Part shown: piece by piece, positions 1-9,437 of the stretch
Layout: every line of letters begins with the position of its first letter
How positions within the stretch are numbered: position 1 is the stretch's first letter
From: an uncultured Bacteroidota bacterium
GTDB taxonomy: Bacteria; Bacteroidota; Bacteroidia; Flavobacteriales; Flavobacteriaceae
Assembly: GCA_902577515.1 (NCBI GenBank)
Contig: CACGZJ010000005.1
Span: forward strand, 17,449-81,448
Direction: 5' to 3'
DNA: 64,000 nucleotides
Notes under the pieces: generated by a model
Databases searched by the model: none
The model's input: only the letters and a program-made list of their open reading frames with translations
Told to the model about the DNA's origin: nothing
Made by a program: the position numbers and the translations under genes

Positions 1-1
1 T

Positions 2-1306
2 AGAAATCTTTTTAGAGGAACTGAAAATTTATCTATTAATCTAAAAAATTCAATTGGAGCATCAACTGATATAAATCTACCAGGAGATGATTTTTTTAAT
101 CTTTTTGAACTTGGAGGTAATCTTAACCTTCGGATTCCTAGAATTTTATTTCCAATTAAACTTGGATTTATTTCTAAAGAAATGGATCCTAGTACGAATA
201 TAATTATTGGATCATCAATTCAGAAGAACATAGGACTAGATAAGCAATATTATAATGCTAATTATGAAATTAGCTGGAATCATTCACCAAATAAAAAATT
301 TAACTTTAAGTTATTAGATTTTGAGTATGTAAATAATAAAAATATTTCAAACTATTTCAATGTCTATAGGAATTCATATGATAATTTAAATTATATATCA
401 TCTTTATATAACTTTAATCAATCCTCTTTGGATTATGAAGGAAATTTAACTGTGCCAAATGGAGCAGAAAATTTTATAAATCAAGTATTAAACAATCAAA
501 CTAGTATTGAATCAAATTCAGATCTATACAAAGATGTAAGTACAATTCTTGAAAGAAAGGAAAGACTAACTCAAAATAACTTAATAATTGGATCATCAAT
601 TTCATTATTAATAAATACCCAAGATAATATTCTAGATGAAGACTTTTCTCAATTAAGATTTAAGGTTGAGACTATTGGTAATCTATTCAATGCTTTGATT
701 AAAAAAAATAATCAAAATTCTAACAATAAAGTAGTTATATCAGATATTCTTCCCTCTCAGTATTTTAAGACTGAAATCAATTATATTAAACATTTTTCTC
801 TAAAAAATAATGATATAATTGCAACAAGAGGATTTTTTGGGATAGCAATACCTTACGGAAATTCAGATTATATACCTTTTTCTAGATCTTATTATGCTGG
901 AGGTGCAAATGACAACAGAGCTTGGAAAGCCTATAAACTAGGTCCTGGCAGTAGCAAAAATATTAATGAGTTTAATGAGGCAAATCTTAAAATTTCCCTT
1001 AGTATTGAGTATAGAAAAGAAATACTGGGAAAGCTTAAAGGTGCAATATTTATCGACTCTGGAAATATTTGGAATGTTTCAGATAATGTTTCGGATAATT
1101 CAATGAAGTTTAATAGTATTAAAGATTTAAGTGAACTAGCATTAGGAACAGGCATTGGATTAAGATATGACTTTAACTTCTTTATTTTTAGATTGGATAC
1201 TGCTTTCAAAACCTATAATCCTTCAAAAAACAAGACTGAAAGATGGCTAACTGATTTGGCATTAAAAAAAGCTGTATTTAATATTGGAATAAATTACCCT
1301 TTTTAA
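2..1306 (+). CDS. tamL: TamL-type outer-membrane assembly protein (Omp85 family), C-terminal part
   Basis: The reading frame is open to the left edge, so the N-terminus, including any lipoprotein signal and POTRA domains, lies outside the window. About 434 residues remain. They look like an Omp85/BamA-type 16-strand barrel: alternating hydrophobic strands, a GGANDNRAW segment near residue 300 that matches the 'GGxNSxRAW...LGPG' signature of Bacteroidetes TamL proteins, and a C-terminal aromatic residue (NYPF) typical of a beta-signal. TamL proteins are outer-membrane lipoproteins that work with TamB in membrane protein insertion or envelope lipid transport. BamA is the alternative, but BamA usually shows RGY/RGF in this loop. 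The family is well supported; the TamL assignment is an inference from one loop. Confidence 0.75.
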   Translation, partial: RNLFRGTENLSINLKNSIGASTDINLPGDDFFNLFELGGNLNLRIPRILFPIKLGFISKEMDPSTNIIIGSSIQKNIGLDKQYYNANYEISWNHSPNKKFNFKLLDFEYVNNKNISNYFNVYRNSYDNLNYISSLYNFNQSSLDYEGNLTVPNGAENFINQVLNNQTSIESNSDLYKDVSTILERKERLTQNNLIIGSSISLLINTQDNILDEDFSQLRFKVETIGNLFNALIKKNNQNSNNKVVISDILPSQYFKTEINYIKHFSLKNNDIIATRGFFGIAIPYGNSDYIPFSRSYYAGGANDNRAWKAYKLGPGSSKNINEFNEANLKISLSIEYRKEILGKLKGAIFIDSGNIWNVSDNVSDNSMKFNSIKDLSELALGTGIGLRYDFNFFIFRLDTAFKTYNPSKNKTERWLTDLALKKAVFNIGINYPF

Positions 1307-1318
1307 AAATAAGTTTAA

Positions 1319-1326
1319 TATTTTTG
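1319..1326 (+). promoter_or_regulatory. Bacteroidetes -7 promoter element upstream of fba
   Basis: TATTTTTG is a perfect match to the Bacteroidetes primary-sigma -7 consensus TAnnTTTG. It lies 22 bases before the TTG start of the aldolase gene, in the only gap on that side. It would drive fba and probably accD. No clear -33 TTTG is visible. Confidence 0.5.
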
Positions 1327-1348
1327 ACAAGAATTAACGAAATTCATT

Positions 1349-2407
1349 TTGAAGAATAACTTTGTTTACGGAAAGAGAAATCAACAACTTTATAAACTTG
1401 CAAAAGAAAAAAAATTTGCTCTTCCAGCTGTAAATGTTTCGGGCTCAAATTCAATTAATTCTGTACTTGAAACAGCTTCAGAAATTAATAGTCCTGTAAT
1501 AATTCAATTTTCCAACGGAGGATCTCATTTTATTGCTGGAAAAGGTATGAATAACAAAAATTTAGAAGCATCAATAGCTGGTTCAATATCAGGAGCACAT
1601 CATATACATAATATAATTGATCACTATGAAACTAAAGTGGTAATTCATACAGATCACTGTGGAAGAAAAATTCTCCCATGGATAGATGGACTTATAACTT
1701 TTGGTAATAAATTTTATAAAAAAAATGGATATCCGTTATTTTCATCTCATATGATTGATCTTTCCGATGAACCTATTGAAGATAATATAAGAACATGTAA
1801 AGAATATCTTAAGAAGATTACAGATCTTGAAATGACATTAGAGATTGAACTAGGAGTGACAGGAGGAGAAGAAGATGGAGTTGATAATACAGATATTGAC
1901 TCATCAAAACTTTATACCCAACCTGAGGAAGTTGCATACGCCTACTCAGAATTAAGCTCAATTAGTAATAATTTTATGATTGCTGCCGCATTCGGAAATG
2001 TTCATGGAGTATATAAGCCAGGAAATGTAAAACTTACTCCAAAAATCTTAAAAAATTCACAAGAATATGTTTCAGATAAATTTAATTTACCTTCTAACTC
2101 TCTTGATTTTGTGTTTCATGGTGGCTCTGGATCATCAGTTGAGGAAATTAGAGAAGCAATTGACTATGGTGTTATAAAAATGAATATTGATACAGATCTA
2201 CAATTTGCATTTACTGAAGGAGTTAGAGATTACATGTTAAAAAATTCTAGTTATCTTATGACTCAGATTGGTAATCCTGAGGGAAGTGATATACCAAACA
2301 AAAAATATTATGACCCAAGAGTTTGGCTTAGATCAGGAGAAGAAACTTTAAAAATAAGACTTATTAAGGCTTTTGAAGATTTAAATAATATCAATACCTT
2401 AGATTAA
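1349..2407 (+). CDS. fbaA: class II fructose-bisphosphate aldolase
   Basis: Cytosolic zinc aldolase of glycolysis and gluconeogenesis, cleaving fructose 1,6-bisphosphate to glyceraldehyde 3-phosphate and dihydroxyacetone phosphate. The 352 residues align along their whole length with the FbaA (class IIA) type. Visible motifs are the zinc-binding HTDHC at residues 100-104, [14 protein letters not shown] after residue 165, [11 protein letters not shown] around residue 217 and HGGSGS near 255. The protein begins at TTG; no in-frame ATG exists before the conserved FALPAVN segment at residues 23-29, so TTG is the sensible start. A TAnnTTTG promoter element precedes it, and accD follows after 11 bases, suggesting co-transcription. 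Confidence 0.95.
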   Translation: MKNNFVYGKRNQQLYKLAKEKKFALPAVNVSGSNSINSVLETASEINSPVIIQFSNGGSHFIAGKGMNNKNLEASIAGSISGAHHIHNIIDHYETKVVIHTDHCGRKILPWIDGLITFGNKFYKKNGYPLFSSHMIDLSDEPIEDNIRTCKEYLKKITDLEMTLEIELGVTGGEEDGVDNTDIDSSKLYTQPEEVAYAYSELSSISNNFMIAAAFGNVHGVYKPGNVKLTPKILKNSQEYVSDKFNLPSNSLDFVFHGGSGSSVEEIREAIDYGVIKMNIDTDLQFAFTEGVRDYMLKNSSYLMTQIGNPEGSDIPNKKYYDPRVWLRSGEETLKIRLIKAFEDLNNINTLD

Positions 2408-2418
2408 ATTCTAATAGC

Positions 2419-3279
2419 ATGAGTTGGTTCAAAAGAACAAACAAAAATATTAGTACAAAAACTGAAGAGAAGAAAGATATTCCTGCCGGACTCTGGTACA
2501 AAACTCCTAGTGGTAAAATAATTGAAACGAAAGAGTTAGCTAAAAATTTATATGTTAGTCCTGAAGATGACTATCATGTCCATATTGGAAGCAAAGAATA
2601 TTTTGAAATATTATTCGACGATACATTTAAAGAGTTAAACTCTAGAATGAAGTCAATTGACTTTTTAAAATTTGAAGATCAAAAAAAATATTCAGAAAGG
2701 CTAAAAGATGCACAAATTAAAACTAACCTTAATGATGCAATTAGAGTTGGATATGGAAAGTCCTTCGGAAAGGAGCTAGTAGTTGCATGTATGGATTTTA
2801 AATTTATTGGAGGATCAATGGGATCTGTTGTAGGTGAAAAAATATCACAGGCAATAACTTTCGCAATTAAAAAAAAGTACCCTCTTATAATTATTTCAAA
2901 ATCAGGTGGAGCTAGAATGATGGAGTCTGCCACATCTCTTATGCAAATGGCTAAAACATCTGCTAGACTTAATGACTTATCTGAAGCTGGATTACCATAT
3001 ATTTCTCTTTGTACTGATCCAACTACTGGTGGAACTACTGCTTCATTCGCTATGCTTGGAGATATCAATATAGCAGAACCAAAAGCTCTTATTGCTTTTG
3101 CTGGCCCCAGGGTTGTTAAGGATACGACAGGTCAAGATTTGCCTGAAGGATTTCAAAGAAGTGAATTTTTATTAGAAAAAGGTTTTCTCGATTTTATTAC
3201 CCATCGAAAAGATTTAAAGAAGAAAATTAATCTTTACTTAGATTTAATTCAGAATTCTCCCTTACGTAAATATGAATAA
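2419..3279 (+). CDS. accD: acetyl-CoA carboxylase carboxyltransferase subunit beta
   Basis: Beta subunit of the carboxyltransferase that moves CO2 from biotin to acetyl-CoA, giving malonyl-CoA for fatty-acid synthesis. It pairs with AccA, which is not in this window. The 286-residue length is normal. The crotonase-like fold is recognisable from [11 protein letters not shown] (about residues 133-143), [28 protein letters not shown] and [12 protein letters not shown]. The N-terminal zinc ribbon of the E. coli protein is present only in outline: the four cysteine positions appear as Thr29, Gly32, Ser47 and Asp50, so this form cannot bind zinc there. From memory this is common in flavobacterial AccD. 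The gene sits 11 bases after fba. Confidence 0.95.
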   Translation: MSWFKRTNKNISTKTEEKKDIPAGLWYKTPSGKIIETKELAKNLYVSPEDDYHVHIGSKEYFEILFDDTFKELNSRMKSIDFLKFEDQKKYSERLKDAQIKTNLNDAIRVGYGKSFGKELVVACMDFKFIGGSMGSVVGEKISQAITFAIKKKYPLIIISKSGGARMMESATSLMQMAKTSARLNDLSEAGLPYISLCTDPTTGGTTASFAMLGDINIAEPKALIAFAGPRVVKDTTGQDLPEGFQRSEFLLEKGFLDFITHRKDLKKKINLYLDLIQNSPLRKYE

Positions 3280-3307
3280 ATAATTTACTTATTTAAATAT
3301 AAACTAC

Positions 3308-3315
3308 TATATTTG
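3308..3315 (+). promoter_or_regulatory. Bacteroidetes -7 promoter element upstream of rpsO
   Basis: TATATTTG, a perfect TAnnTTTG match, lies 18 bases before the rpsO ATG, followed by CGG. The 14-base core TACTATATTTGCGG also occurs, on the other strand, in front of queA (32105-32112). It probably drives rpsO and perhaps pnp. Confidence 0.6.
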
Positions 3316-3333
3316 CGGCTCAAAAATAATTGA

Positions 3334-3597
3334 ATGAAAGTACTCAAAAAAGAAGATATTTTTAAGGAGTTCGGGAAAAGTAAAAAAGATACTGGATCTA
3401 CAGAAAGTCAAGTTGCACTTTTCTCTAAGAGAATTGACGATCTTTCTAATCATCTTAAGACTAATGCAAAGGATTTTAATACAGAGAAATCTTTAGTTAA
3501 AATGGTTGGAAAAAGAAGAAATTTACTCGAGTACTTAAAGAAAACAGATATTGAAAGATACCGTGATATAATAAAAAAACTTGGTATCAGAAAGTAA
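3334..3597 (+). CDS. rpsO: 30S ribosomal protein S15
   Basis: Small-subunit protein that binds the central domain of 16S rRNA early in 30S assembly. The 87 residues match the usual 87-89. Recognisable segments are GSTESQVALFSKRI (residues 21-34), LSNHL, and the basic MVGKRRNLLEYLKKTD stretch that contacts rRNA. It is followed by pnp, the conserved rpsO-pnp arrangement. The promoter element 18 bases upstream has no Shine-Dalgarno after it, as usual for this phylum. Confidence 0.97.
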   Translation: MKVLKKEDIFKEFGKSKKDTGSTESQVALFSKRIDDLSNHLKTNAKDFNTEKSLVKMVGKRRNLLEYLKKTDIERYRDIIKKLGIRK

Positions 3598-3600
3598 ATT

Positions 3601-3650
3601 TAGTTTGGTTGTCTTATAACTCACACAACAATTAATTTAAACCAAAACTA
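3601..3650 (+). other. imperfect inverted repeat in the rpsO-pnp spacer
   Basis: TAGTTTGGTT (3601-3610) and AACCAAAACTA (3640-3650) can pair as a 10-bp stem with one bulged A around a 29-base loop, just before the pnp start at 3655. In enterics the pnp leader hairpin is the target of RNase III-dependent autoregulation. Similarity of role here is an inference; it might also be a weak rpsO attenuator. Confidence 0.3.
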
Positions 3651-3654
3651 GATT

Positions 3655-4497
3655 ATGAACCCAAAACCTTTATCAAAAACAATTGTTTTAAATGATGGAC
3701 GAGAGATTATCATTGAAACAGGCAAACTTGCAAAGCAAGCACACGGATCCGTAGTTATAAAAATGGGTAACTGTATGCTTCTATCAACAGTTGTTTCCAA
3801 TTATGGAGAATCAACACTAGATTTTCTTCCTTTAACAGTTGATTATAGAGAAAAATTTGCATCTGCAGGAAGATTTCCAGGTGGTTTTTTCAAAAGAGAA
3901 GCTAGACCAAGTAATGAGGAGATTTTAACAATGAGAATTGTTGATAGGGTTCTTAGACCTTTATTCCCAAAAGATTATTATAATGAAACTCAGGTAATGA
4001 TACAATTAATGTCTCATGATGAAAACGTAATGCCGGATGCATTAGTTGGTTTAGCTGCCTCTGCAGCACTGTCGTTATCGGATATTCCATTTGATGGCCC
4101 TATTTCTGAAGTTAGAGTAGCAAGAATTGATGGAAATTTCTTAGTAAATCCTTCAAAAGGTCAACTTGAAGAATCAGACATAGATATGATGGTTGGTGCT
4201 AGCGAAGATTCAGTAGTTATGGTTGAGGGAGAATTTAATGAGATTTCTGAGGAGGAGATGACAGAAGCTATAAGATATGCTCATGAAGAGATTAAAGCTC
4301 AAATTAAGGCTCAAAAAGAGCTTGTTAAGCTTGTTGGAGTAAGTTCTGAAAAAAGAGAATATGATTCCACTGACGAGGACACAGAACTAGAAAATCAAAT
4401 TATTGAAAAAACTTATCAAAAATGTTATGATATAGCAAAAAAAGGTCTTTCAAAAACGAAAGAAGTGAACTTTTTTCAAATGTTAAACAAGAATTAG
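3655..4497 (+). CDS. pnp: PNPase N-terminal fragment (RNase PH domain 1)
   Basis: First 280 codons of the split pnp gene. They contain the first RNase PH-like domain, with [14 protein letters not shown] around residues 73-86 and [11 protein letters not shown] near 102, plus the start of the all-alpha linker domain. The last dozen residues before the stop are out-of-frame sequence. Alone it would lack the catalytic second RNase PH domain. Confidence 0.8.
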   Translation: MNPKPLSKTIVLNDGREIIIETGKLAKQAHGSVVIKMGNCMLLSTVVSNYGESTLDFLPLTVDYREKFASAGRFPGGFFKREARPSNEEILTMRIVDRVLRPLFPKDYYNETQVMIQLMSHDENVMPDALVGLAASAALSLSDIPFDGPISEVRVARIDGNFLVNPSKGQLEESDIDMMVGASEDSVVMVEGEFNEISEEEMTEAIRYAHEEIKAQIKAQKELVKLVGVSSEKREYDSTDEDTELENQIIEKTYQKCYDIAKKGLSKTKEVNFFQMLNKN

Positions 4498-4763
4498 TCG
4501 AATCTTATGATGAAGAAACGTTTGAAGAAAAGAAAGATCTTATTCTAAATTACTTTAGTAAATCACAAAAAAAGGCGGTAAGAGATCTTGTTCTTAATGA
4601 AGGTATAAGGCTTGATGGAAGAAAACCTGATAGTATCAGAAATATTTGGACTGAAATCAATTATTTACCTTCTACTCATGGATCTGCTGTCTTTACGAGA
4701 GGTGAAACTCAAGCACTTGCTTCAGTTACTTTAGGAACAAGTCGAGAGGCTAATGTAATAGAT

Positions 4764-5765
4764 ATGCCTACAGATCAATCTGAAGAAACCTTTTATTTAC
4801 ATTATAATTTCCCTCCTTTTTCAACTGGAGAAGCAAGACCATTGAGAGGAACTTCAAGAAGAGAAGTTGGTCATGGAAATCTAGCTCAAAGGGCTCTAAA
4901 AAAAGTTATGCCATCTGATTGTCCATATACAGTTAGAATTGTATCTGAAATTTTAGAATCTAATGGATCGTCCTCTATGGCTTCAGTCTGTGCGGGATCT
5001 CTTGCATTGATGGATGCTGGAATTAATATTAAAAGTAATGTTTCAGGTATCGCAATGGGTTTAATAACTGAGGGAGATAAATATGCTGTATTATCTGATA
5101 TTTTAGGTGATGAAGATCATCTTGGAGATATGGACTTTAAAGTAACAGGGACTAAAGATGGAATCACTGCATGTCAAATGGATATCAAGATTAAAGGATT
5201 GAAATATGATATATTAGTTGAAGCACTTAGTCAAGCTAAAAATGGAAGATTGGATATATTGAACAAATTAGATGAAACAATAAATAATCCTAACGATTCT
5301 GTTAAAGCGCATGCACCTAAAATGGTTAATCTTGAAATCAGCAAGGACTTTATTGGACTGGTGATAGGGCCAGGAGGTAAAAATATTCAAGAACTTCAAA
5401 AGGATACTGAAACTACAATTGTAATAAATGAGAAAGATGAAATTGGTGTTATTGAAATTTTAGGGGTTGATCAAGAAAAAATTAACTATGCCATTGACAG
5501 AATTAAAAATTTAGTTTTTGAGCCTGTAATTGATGAGGTATACAATGTCAAAGTAATCAAAATACTAGATTTTGGTGCAGTTGTTGAGTTTGTTCCAGGA
5601 AAAGAAGCTTTATTACATGTTTCTGAAATTGCTTGGGAAAGAGTTAATGATGTAAATGAATATTTAAAGATTGGTGATCAAATTGAAATAAAATATTTGG
5701 GGATTGATCCTAGAACAAAAAAATCTAAAATTTCTAGAAAAGTTCTACTTGAAAAAAAATCTTAA
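4764..5765 (+). CDS. pnp: PNPase C-terminal fragment (RNase PH domain 2, KH, S1)
   Basis: Second part of the split pnp gene. The first ATG of this frame is at 4764, but homology begins near 4455, so 4764 is not a natural start. It holds the catalytic RNase PH core ([27 protein letters not shown]), a KH domain with the GPGG loop about residue 205, and an S1 domain near the C-terminus ([23 protein letters not shown]). Confidence 0.8.
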   Translation: MPTDQSEETFYLHYNFPPFSTGEARPLRGTSRREVGHGNLAQRALKKVMPSDCPYTVRIVSEILESNGSSSMASVCAGSLALMDAGINIKSNVSGIAMGLITEGDKYAVLSDILGDEDHLGDMDFKVTGTKDGITACQMDIKIKGLKYDILVEALSQAKNGRLDILNKLDETINNPNDSVKAHAPKMVNLEISKDFIGLVIGPGGKNIQELQKDTETTIVINEKDEIGVIEILGVDQEKINYAIDRIKNLVFEPVIDEVYNVKVIKILDFGAVVEFVPGKEALLHVSEIAWERVNDVNEYLKIGDQIEIKYLGIDPRTKKSKISRKVLLEKKS

Positions 5766-5807
5766 TCTTTTTTCAATTTGGAACAATTTTTGTGGCATAA
5801 ATAGTCT

Positions 5808-6671
5808 ATGAGACAATTAAAAATTACAAAACAGGTCACTAATAGAGAGACTGCCTCTCTTGATAAATACCTACAAGAAATTGGTAAGGTTGATCTTATT
5901 ACTGCTGAGGAAGAAGTTGAATTAGCTCAAAGAATTAAAGCTGGAGACCAGTTTGCTTTGGAAAAGCTAACTAAAGCTAACTTGAGATTTGTTGTATCAG
6001 TAGCTAAGCAATATCAAAATCAAGGTTTGACCCTTCCTGATCTTATTAATGAGGGAAATTTAGGACTTATTAAAGCTGCACAGAGATTTGATGAAACTAG
6101 AGGTTTTAAATTTATCTCATATGCTGTATGGTGGATTAGACAATCAATACTTCAAGCTCTAGCCGAGCAATCAAGAATTGTAAGATTGCCTTTAAATAAG
6201 ATTGGATCAATTAATAAAATTAACAAGACATATGCATTTCTAGAGCAAGCTCATGAAAGAGCCCCTTCAGCAGAAGAAATTGCTAAAGAACTTGATATGA
6301 CTGTTAACGATGTAAAAGAATCATTAAAAAATTCTGGAAGACATGTATCAATGGATGCCCCTTTAGTTGAAGGTGAAGACTCAAATTTGTATGATGTATT
6401 GAATAGTGGAGAATCACCAAATCCTGATAGACAACTTCTTCACGAATCACTTAGAACTGAAATTGAAAGAGCTCTTGACACCTTAACCCCCAGGGAGGCT
6501 GATGTTGTTAGACTTTATTTTGGTCTTGGCAACCAGCATGCTATGACTCTAGAGGAAATAGGTGAAACATTTGACTTGACAAGAGAAAGAGTTAGACAGA
6601 TCAAAGAAAAAGCTATAAGAAGGCTAAAGCATACATCTCGAAGTAAAATACTTAAAACTTACCTAGGATAA
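5808..6671 (+). CDS. rpoD: primary sigma factor RpoD (Bacteroidetes type)
   Basis: Housekeeping sigma-70 factor that directs RNA polymerase to TAnnTTTG promoters. The 287 residues are the short form typical of Bacteroidetes, without the long region 1.1 and non-conserved region of E. coli RpoD. Region 1.2 is [11 protein letters not shown] near residue 18; region 2 contains [29 protein letters not shown] and [11 protein letters not shown]; region 3 follows; and region 4 ends in a helix-turn-helix ([18 protein letters not shown]). Its place right after rpsO-pnp is common in Flavobacteriia. The 42-base gap upstream has no perfect -7 element, so it may be partly transcribed from pnp. Confidence 0.95.
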   Translation: MRQLKITKQVTNRETASLDKYLQEIGKVDLITAEEEVELAQRIKAGDQFALEKLTKANLRFVVSVAKQYQNQGLTLPDLINEGNLGLIKAAQRFDETRGFKFISYAVWWIRQSILQALAEQSRIVRLPLNKIGSINKINKTYAFLEQAHERAPSAEEIAKELDMTVNDVKESLKNSGRHVSMDAPLVEGEDSNLYDVLNSGESPNPDRQLLHESLRTEIERALDTLTPREADVVRLYFGLGNQHAMTLEEIGETFDLTRERVRQIKEKAIRRLKHTSRSKILKTYLG

Positions 6672-6742
6672 TTAGGAGCTGTGTTTATATCTTTTATTAG
6701 TCGATATTATGTATTATTATTTAAAACTTTATATTGGCAAAT

Positions 6743-7387
6743 ATGTCAGTAAAAGTTTCTCCCTCTATTCTTGCAGCAGATTTTGCTAATTTATCTTTAG
6801 AGTGTTCTAAAATAGATAAAAGCAATGCTGACTGGTTTCATCTAGATGTTATGGATGGACTGTTTGTTCCTAATATATCTTTTGGTATGCCAGTTGTGAA
6901 GACCATAAGACAACTAACTAAAAAGCCTTTAGATGTTCATCTTATGATCGTTGAGCCTGAAAAGTATATAACTGAATTTATAAACCTTGGATCTGATATA
7001 ATTACAGTTCACATAGAGGCAACAAATAATTTAAATCAAATCATTAATAAGATTCATGAATCTTCACTAATGGCTGGAATTGCTATAAATCCTGAAACTC
7101 CTATATCTGAACTAAAAGAATACATCAAAAAGGTTGATTTAATTTGTTTAATGGGAGTTAATCCTGGGTTTGCTGGTCAAAAATTTATTGAATCTACAAC
7201 AGAGAGACTTAAAGAATTAAAACAATTAATTATTTCGTCTAAATCAAATGCATTAATAGAAGTAGATGGAGGAGTAAATAAGGATAACTTTCAGGATCTT
7301 AAATCTAATGGGGCAGATGTTTTAGTTGCTGGAAGTTACATATTTAATTCACCCGATTATAATATTGCAATTGATGCTCTTAAATAA
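6743..7387 (+). CDS. rpe: ribulose-phosphate 3-epimerase
   Basis: Interconverts ribulose 5-phosphate and xylulose 5-phosphate in the pentose phosphate pathway. The 214-residue TIM barrel shows the family signatures: SPSILAADFANL at the N-terminus, HLDVMDGLFVPNISFG, DVHLMIVEPEKYI, VNPGFAGQKFI and EVDGGV. The metal-binding His and Asp residues in these motifs are present. An in-frame TTG at 6734 would add three residues, but ATG at 6743 gives the usual MSVKVSPSILAADF start. It runs between rpoD and an SGNH lipoprotein gene. Confidence 0.95.
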   Translation: MSVKVSPSILAADFANLSLECSKIDKSNADWFHLDVMDGLFVPNISFGMPVVKTIRQLTKKPLDVHLMIVEPEKYITEFINLGSDIITVHIEATNNLNQIINKIHESSLMAGIAINPETPISELKEYIKKVDLICLMGVNPGFAGQKFIESTTERLKELKQLIISSKSNALIEVDGGVNKDNFQDLKSNGADVLVAGSYIFNSPDYNIAIDALK

Positions 7388-7422
7388 GATAATTACTAAA
7401 TTTATATTCAGTAAAATTATAA

Positions 7423-8172
7423 ATGGACATATTCATAAGAAGTATATTAGTTTCTATTTTTTTATTGTCATTATCCTGTAATCCTCAAAATACTGCAGAA
7501 AACGACATAGACTATAGTAATATTGAGAATAAAAATTTTGAATCAAATGAAATTGATTTAATTAACTCAAGTATCTCAAAATTTAGTTTTCTAGCTCTAG
7601 GTGATAGCTACACAATTGGAGAAGGAGTAAACGAAAATGAAAGATGGCCAAATCAATTTGTCGAAGTTGCATATGAAAATGGTCTAGACTTTGAAAAACC
7701 TGTAATCATTGCTGAAACTGGTTGGAAGACCTATGATCTTTTGAACGCAATAAGTCAGACCAATTTTACTCAAAAATATGATTATGTTTCTCTTTTAATT
7801 GGAGTAAACAACCAATTTAATTCAAGATCTATTGATGAATTTGAGGAAGATCTTAACAAACTAATGGATAAGATGAATAGTCTTAAAAAAAGTAACGGAA
7901 ATATCATTATTGTTTCTATACCAGATTGGGGATATACTCCTTTTGGATCAAAAACTAAATATAATAGAGAAGTAATTTCATCTGAAATAAATTTATTTAA
8001 CAATAGCTTAATAAATTTTGCAAATAGTAATGGACTCAAGTATGTTGATGTTACAGATATTTCCAGAAGGGCACTAAATGAAAGCAATTTATTAGCTTCT
8101 GATAATCTTCATCCAAGTGGATTGATGTATTTGGAATGGGCAAAAAAAATTTATGAAACTTGGATAGACTAG
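7423..8172 (+). CDS. SGNH/GDSL-family hydrolase lipoprotein
   Basis: Likely esterase or lipase exported as a lipoprotein. Residues 1-19 form a signal peptide ending in the lipobox LLSLSC. The mature part carries the SGNH blocks: GDSYTIGEG with the catalytic Ser (near residue 62), an Asn in LLIGVNNQF, and the Asp-His pair in SDNLHPSG near the C-terminus. The 249-residue length is normal for a single-domain GDSL enzyme. The substrate cannot be read from the sequence; lipid or carbohydrate acetyl ester hydrolysis is possible. Its last 13 bases overlap the start of the kynureninase gene, so the two are probably translated from one mRNA. Confidence 0.85.
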   Translation: MDIFIRSILVSIFLLSLSCNPQNTAENDIDYSNIENKNFESNEIDLINSSISKFSFLALGDSYTIGEGVNENERWPNQFVEVAYENGLDFEKPVIIAETGWKTYDLLNAISQTNFTQKYDYVSLLIGVNNQFNSRSIDEFEEDLNKLMDKMNSLKKSNGNIIIVSIPDWGYTPFGSKTKYNREVISSEINLFNNSLINFANSNGLKYVDVTDISRRALNESNLLASDNLHPSGLMYLEWAKKIYETWID

Positions 8173-9425
8173 AGAAATTAGCAAAAGAATTAGATTCAAA
8201 AGATAAACTAAATAAATTCAAAAGTGAATTCATCTATCCAGATGATAAATTATATTTTGATGGTAATTCTCTTGGTCTACTTTCAAAAAAAACTAAAGAG
8301 GCCATTAATAAAGTTATAGATAATGAATGGGGGCAAAATCTTATCTCAAGCTGGAATAATTCATGGATAAACCTACCTAATAAAGTTTCTAAGAAAATTT
8401 CAACAATCTTAAATTCAAATGAAACTGAAATACATGTAGGCGGATCTACTTCTTTAAATCTCTATAAATTACTATTAAGCCTTATAAAAAGCAACGACAG
8501 TATTTTAAATATCTCTACTGACAATCTTAATTTTCCTTCAGATAAATATATCTGCGATGGTATTTGTAATGATCACAATTTAAAATTTAATCTTCTAGAG
8601 TATGATAATTATTTACCAGATATTGATGTGCTTGAGCAATTTATCAAGAATAATAACGGTATAATTGTCCTATCACTAGTTACTTATAAATCTTCATACA
8701 GATATCCTGTAAAAAAAATTAATAGAATTTGTCAAGAAAATGATAGCATTGTTATTTGGGATTTAAGTCACGCAATTGGAGCTATAGATATTGATATGAA
8801 ACTCAATGATATTGATTATGCAGTAGGTTGTACATATAAATATTTAAATGGAGGTCCAGGTTCACCAGCTTTTATATATACTAGAAATGAAAAACAGATA
8901 GGACTTAAGTCCCCAATAAAAGGGTGGTTTAGTCATAATGCACCATTTGATTTTTCAGAGACGTATATTCAGTCAGATACAATGGATAAATTTTCTAGCG
9001 GAACACCACATATTATTTCAATGTCTTCTTTGGAATCTTCTCTTGATATAACTATTAAAGCAACAACAAAAAAGTTAGAGGATAAATCAGAGGATTTATT
9101 TGACTTCTTTACAGAAATTTTTGATGATCGATTAGTTAATTTAGGTTTTAAAATTATTACTCCTAAGAATAAATGTGATAGAGGTTCTCACATTTCATTA
9201 GTCCATGATGAATCTTGGAGAATAACAAAGTGTCTTACAAACCCAGAGAATGCTCAAGAAAAAAATATTATTGTAGATTTTAGACCACCTAACATAATTA
9301 GGATTGCATTAACACCTCTTTATATATCATTCATTGACATATATAAAGTTAGTATGAGACTTATTAATATAATTGAATCAAAAGAGTATGATAGTAAAGA
9401 TAAATCTAAAAATATAGTTACCTAG
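8160..9425 (+). CDS. kynU: kynureninase
   Basis: PLP enzyme that cleaves kynurenine or 3-hydroxykynurenine to (hydroxy)anthranilate and alanine, in tryptophan breakdown or the de novo NAD route. The 421 residues match the family length. YFDGNSLGLL near residue 32, DLSHAIGAIDID around residue 202, and the PLP-lysine segment CTYKYLNGGPGSPAF around residue 223 are clear. Start is TTG, inside the end of the upstream gene, because no ATG precedes the conserved N-terminus. No tryptophan dioxygenase, kynurenine monooxygenase or hydroxyanthranilate dioxygenase gene is in the window, so its pathway partners must be elsewhere. Confidence 0.93.
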   Translation: MDRLEKLAKELDSKDKLNKFKSEFIYPDDKLYFDGNSLGLLSKKTKEAINKVIDNEWGQNLISSWNNSWINLPNKVSKKISTILNSNETEIHVGGSTSLNLYKLLLSLIKSNDSILNISTDNLNFPSDKYICDGICNDHNLKFNLLEYDNYLPDIDVLEQFIKNNNGIIVLSLVTYKSSYRYPVKKINRICQENDSIVIWDLSHAIGAIDIDMKLNDIDYAVGCTYKYLNGGPGSPAFIYTRNEKQIGLKSPIKGWFSHNAPFDFSETYIQSDTMDKFSSGTPHIISMSSLESSLDITIKATTKKLEDKSEDLFDFFTEIFDDRLVNLGFKIITPKNKCDRGSHISLVHDESWRITKCLTNPENAQEKNIIVDFRPPNIIRIALTPLYISFIDIYKVSMRLINIIESKEYDSKDKSKNIVT

Positions 9426-9437
9426 ATAGTTTACAAA

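Larger units (their letters stand above)
3655..5765 (+). pseudogene. pnp: polyribonucleotide nucleotidyltransferase (PNPase), interrupted by a frameshift
   Basis: PNPase degrades RNA 3'-5' by phosphorolysis and is part of bacterial mRNA decay. Here the gene is in two frames. From 3655 the first RNase PH domain and the start of the linker are read, then the frame stops at 4497. From about 4455 the -1 frame carries on without a gap in homology ([10 protein letters not shown], then GIRLDGRKP, the second RNase PH core, the KH domain with GPGG and the S1 domain) to 5765. Adding one base to the five-A run at 4452-4456 would give an open gene of 703 residues, a normal family length. All domains look intact and unworn, so a sequencing or assembly error or a very recent mutation fits better than an old pseudogene. 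Slippage during expression is possible but the A run is short. Confidence 0.85.

Noticed and set aside
931-1209. Opposite-strand and alternative-frame open frames throughout the window
   Set aside because: They lie wholly inside well supported genes, lack recognisable domains, and are expected in AT-rich coding DNA.
4443-4764. pnp as an old pseudogene
   Set aside because: Apart from one shift, all catalytic, KH and S1 segments are intact, with no extra stops or deletions.
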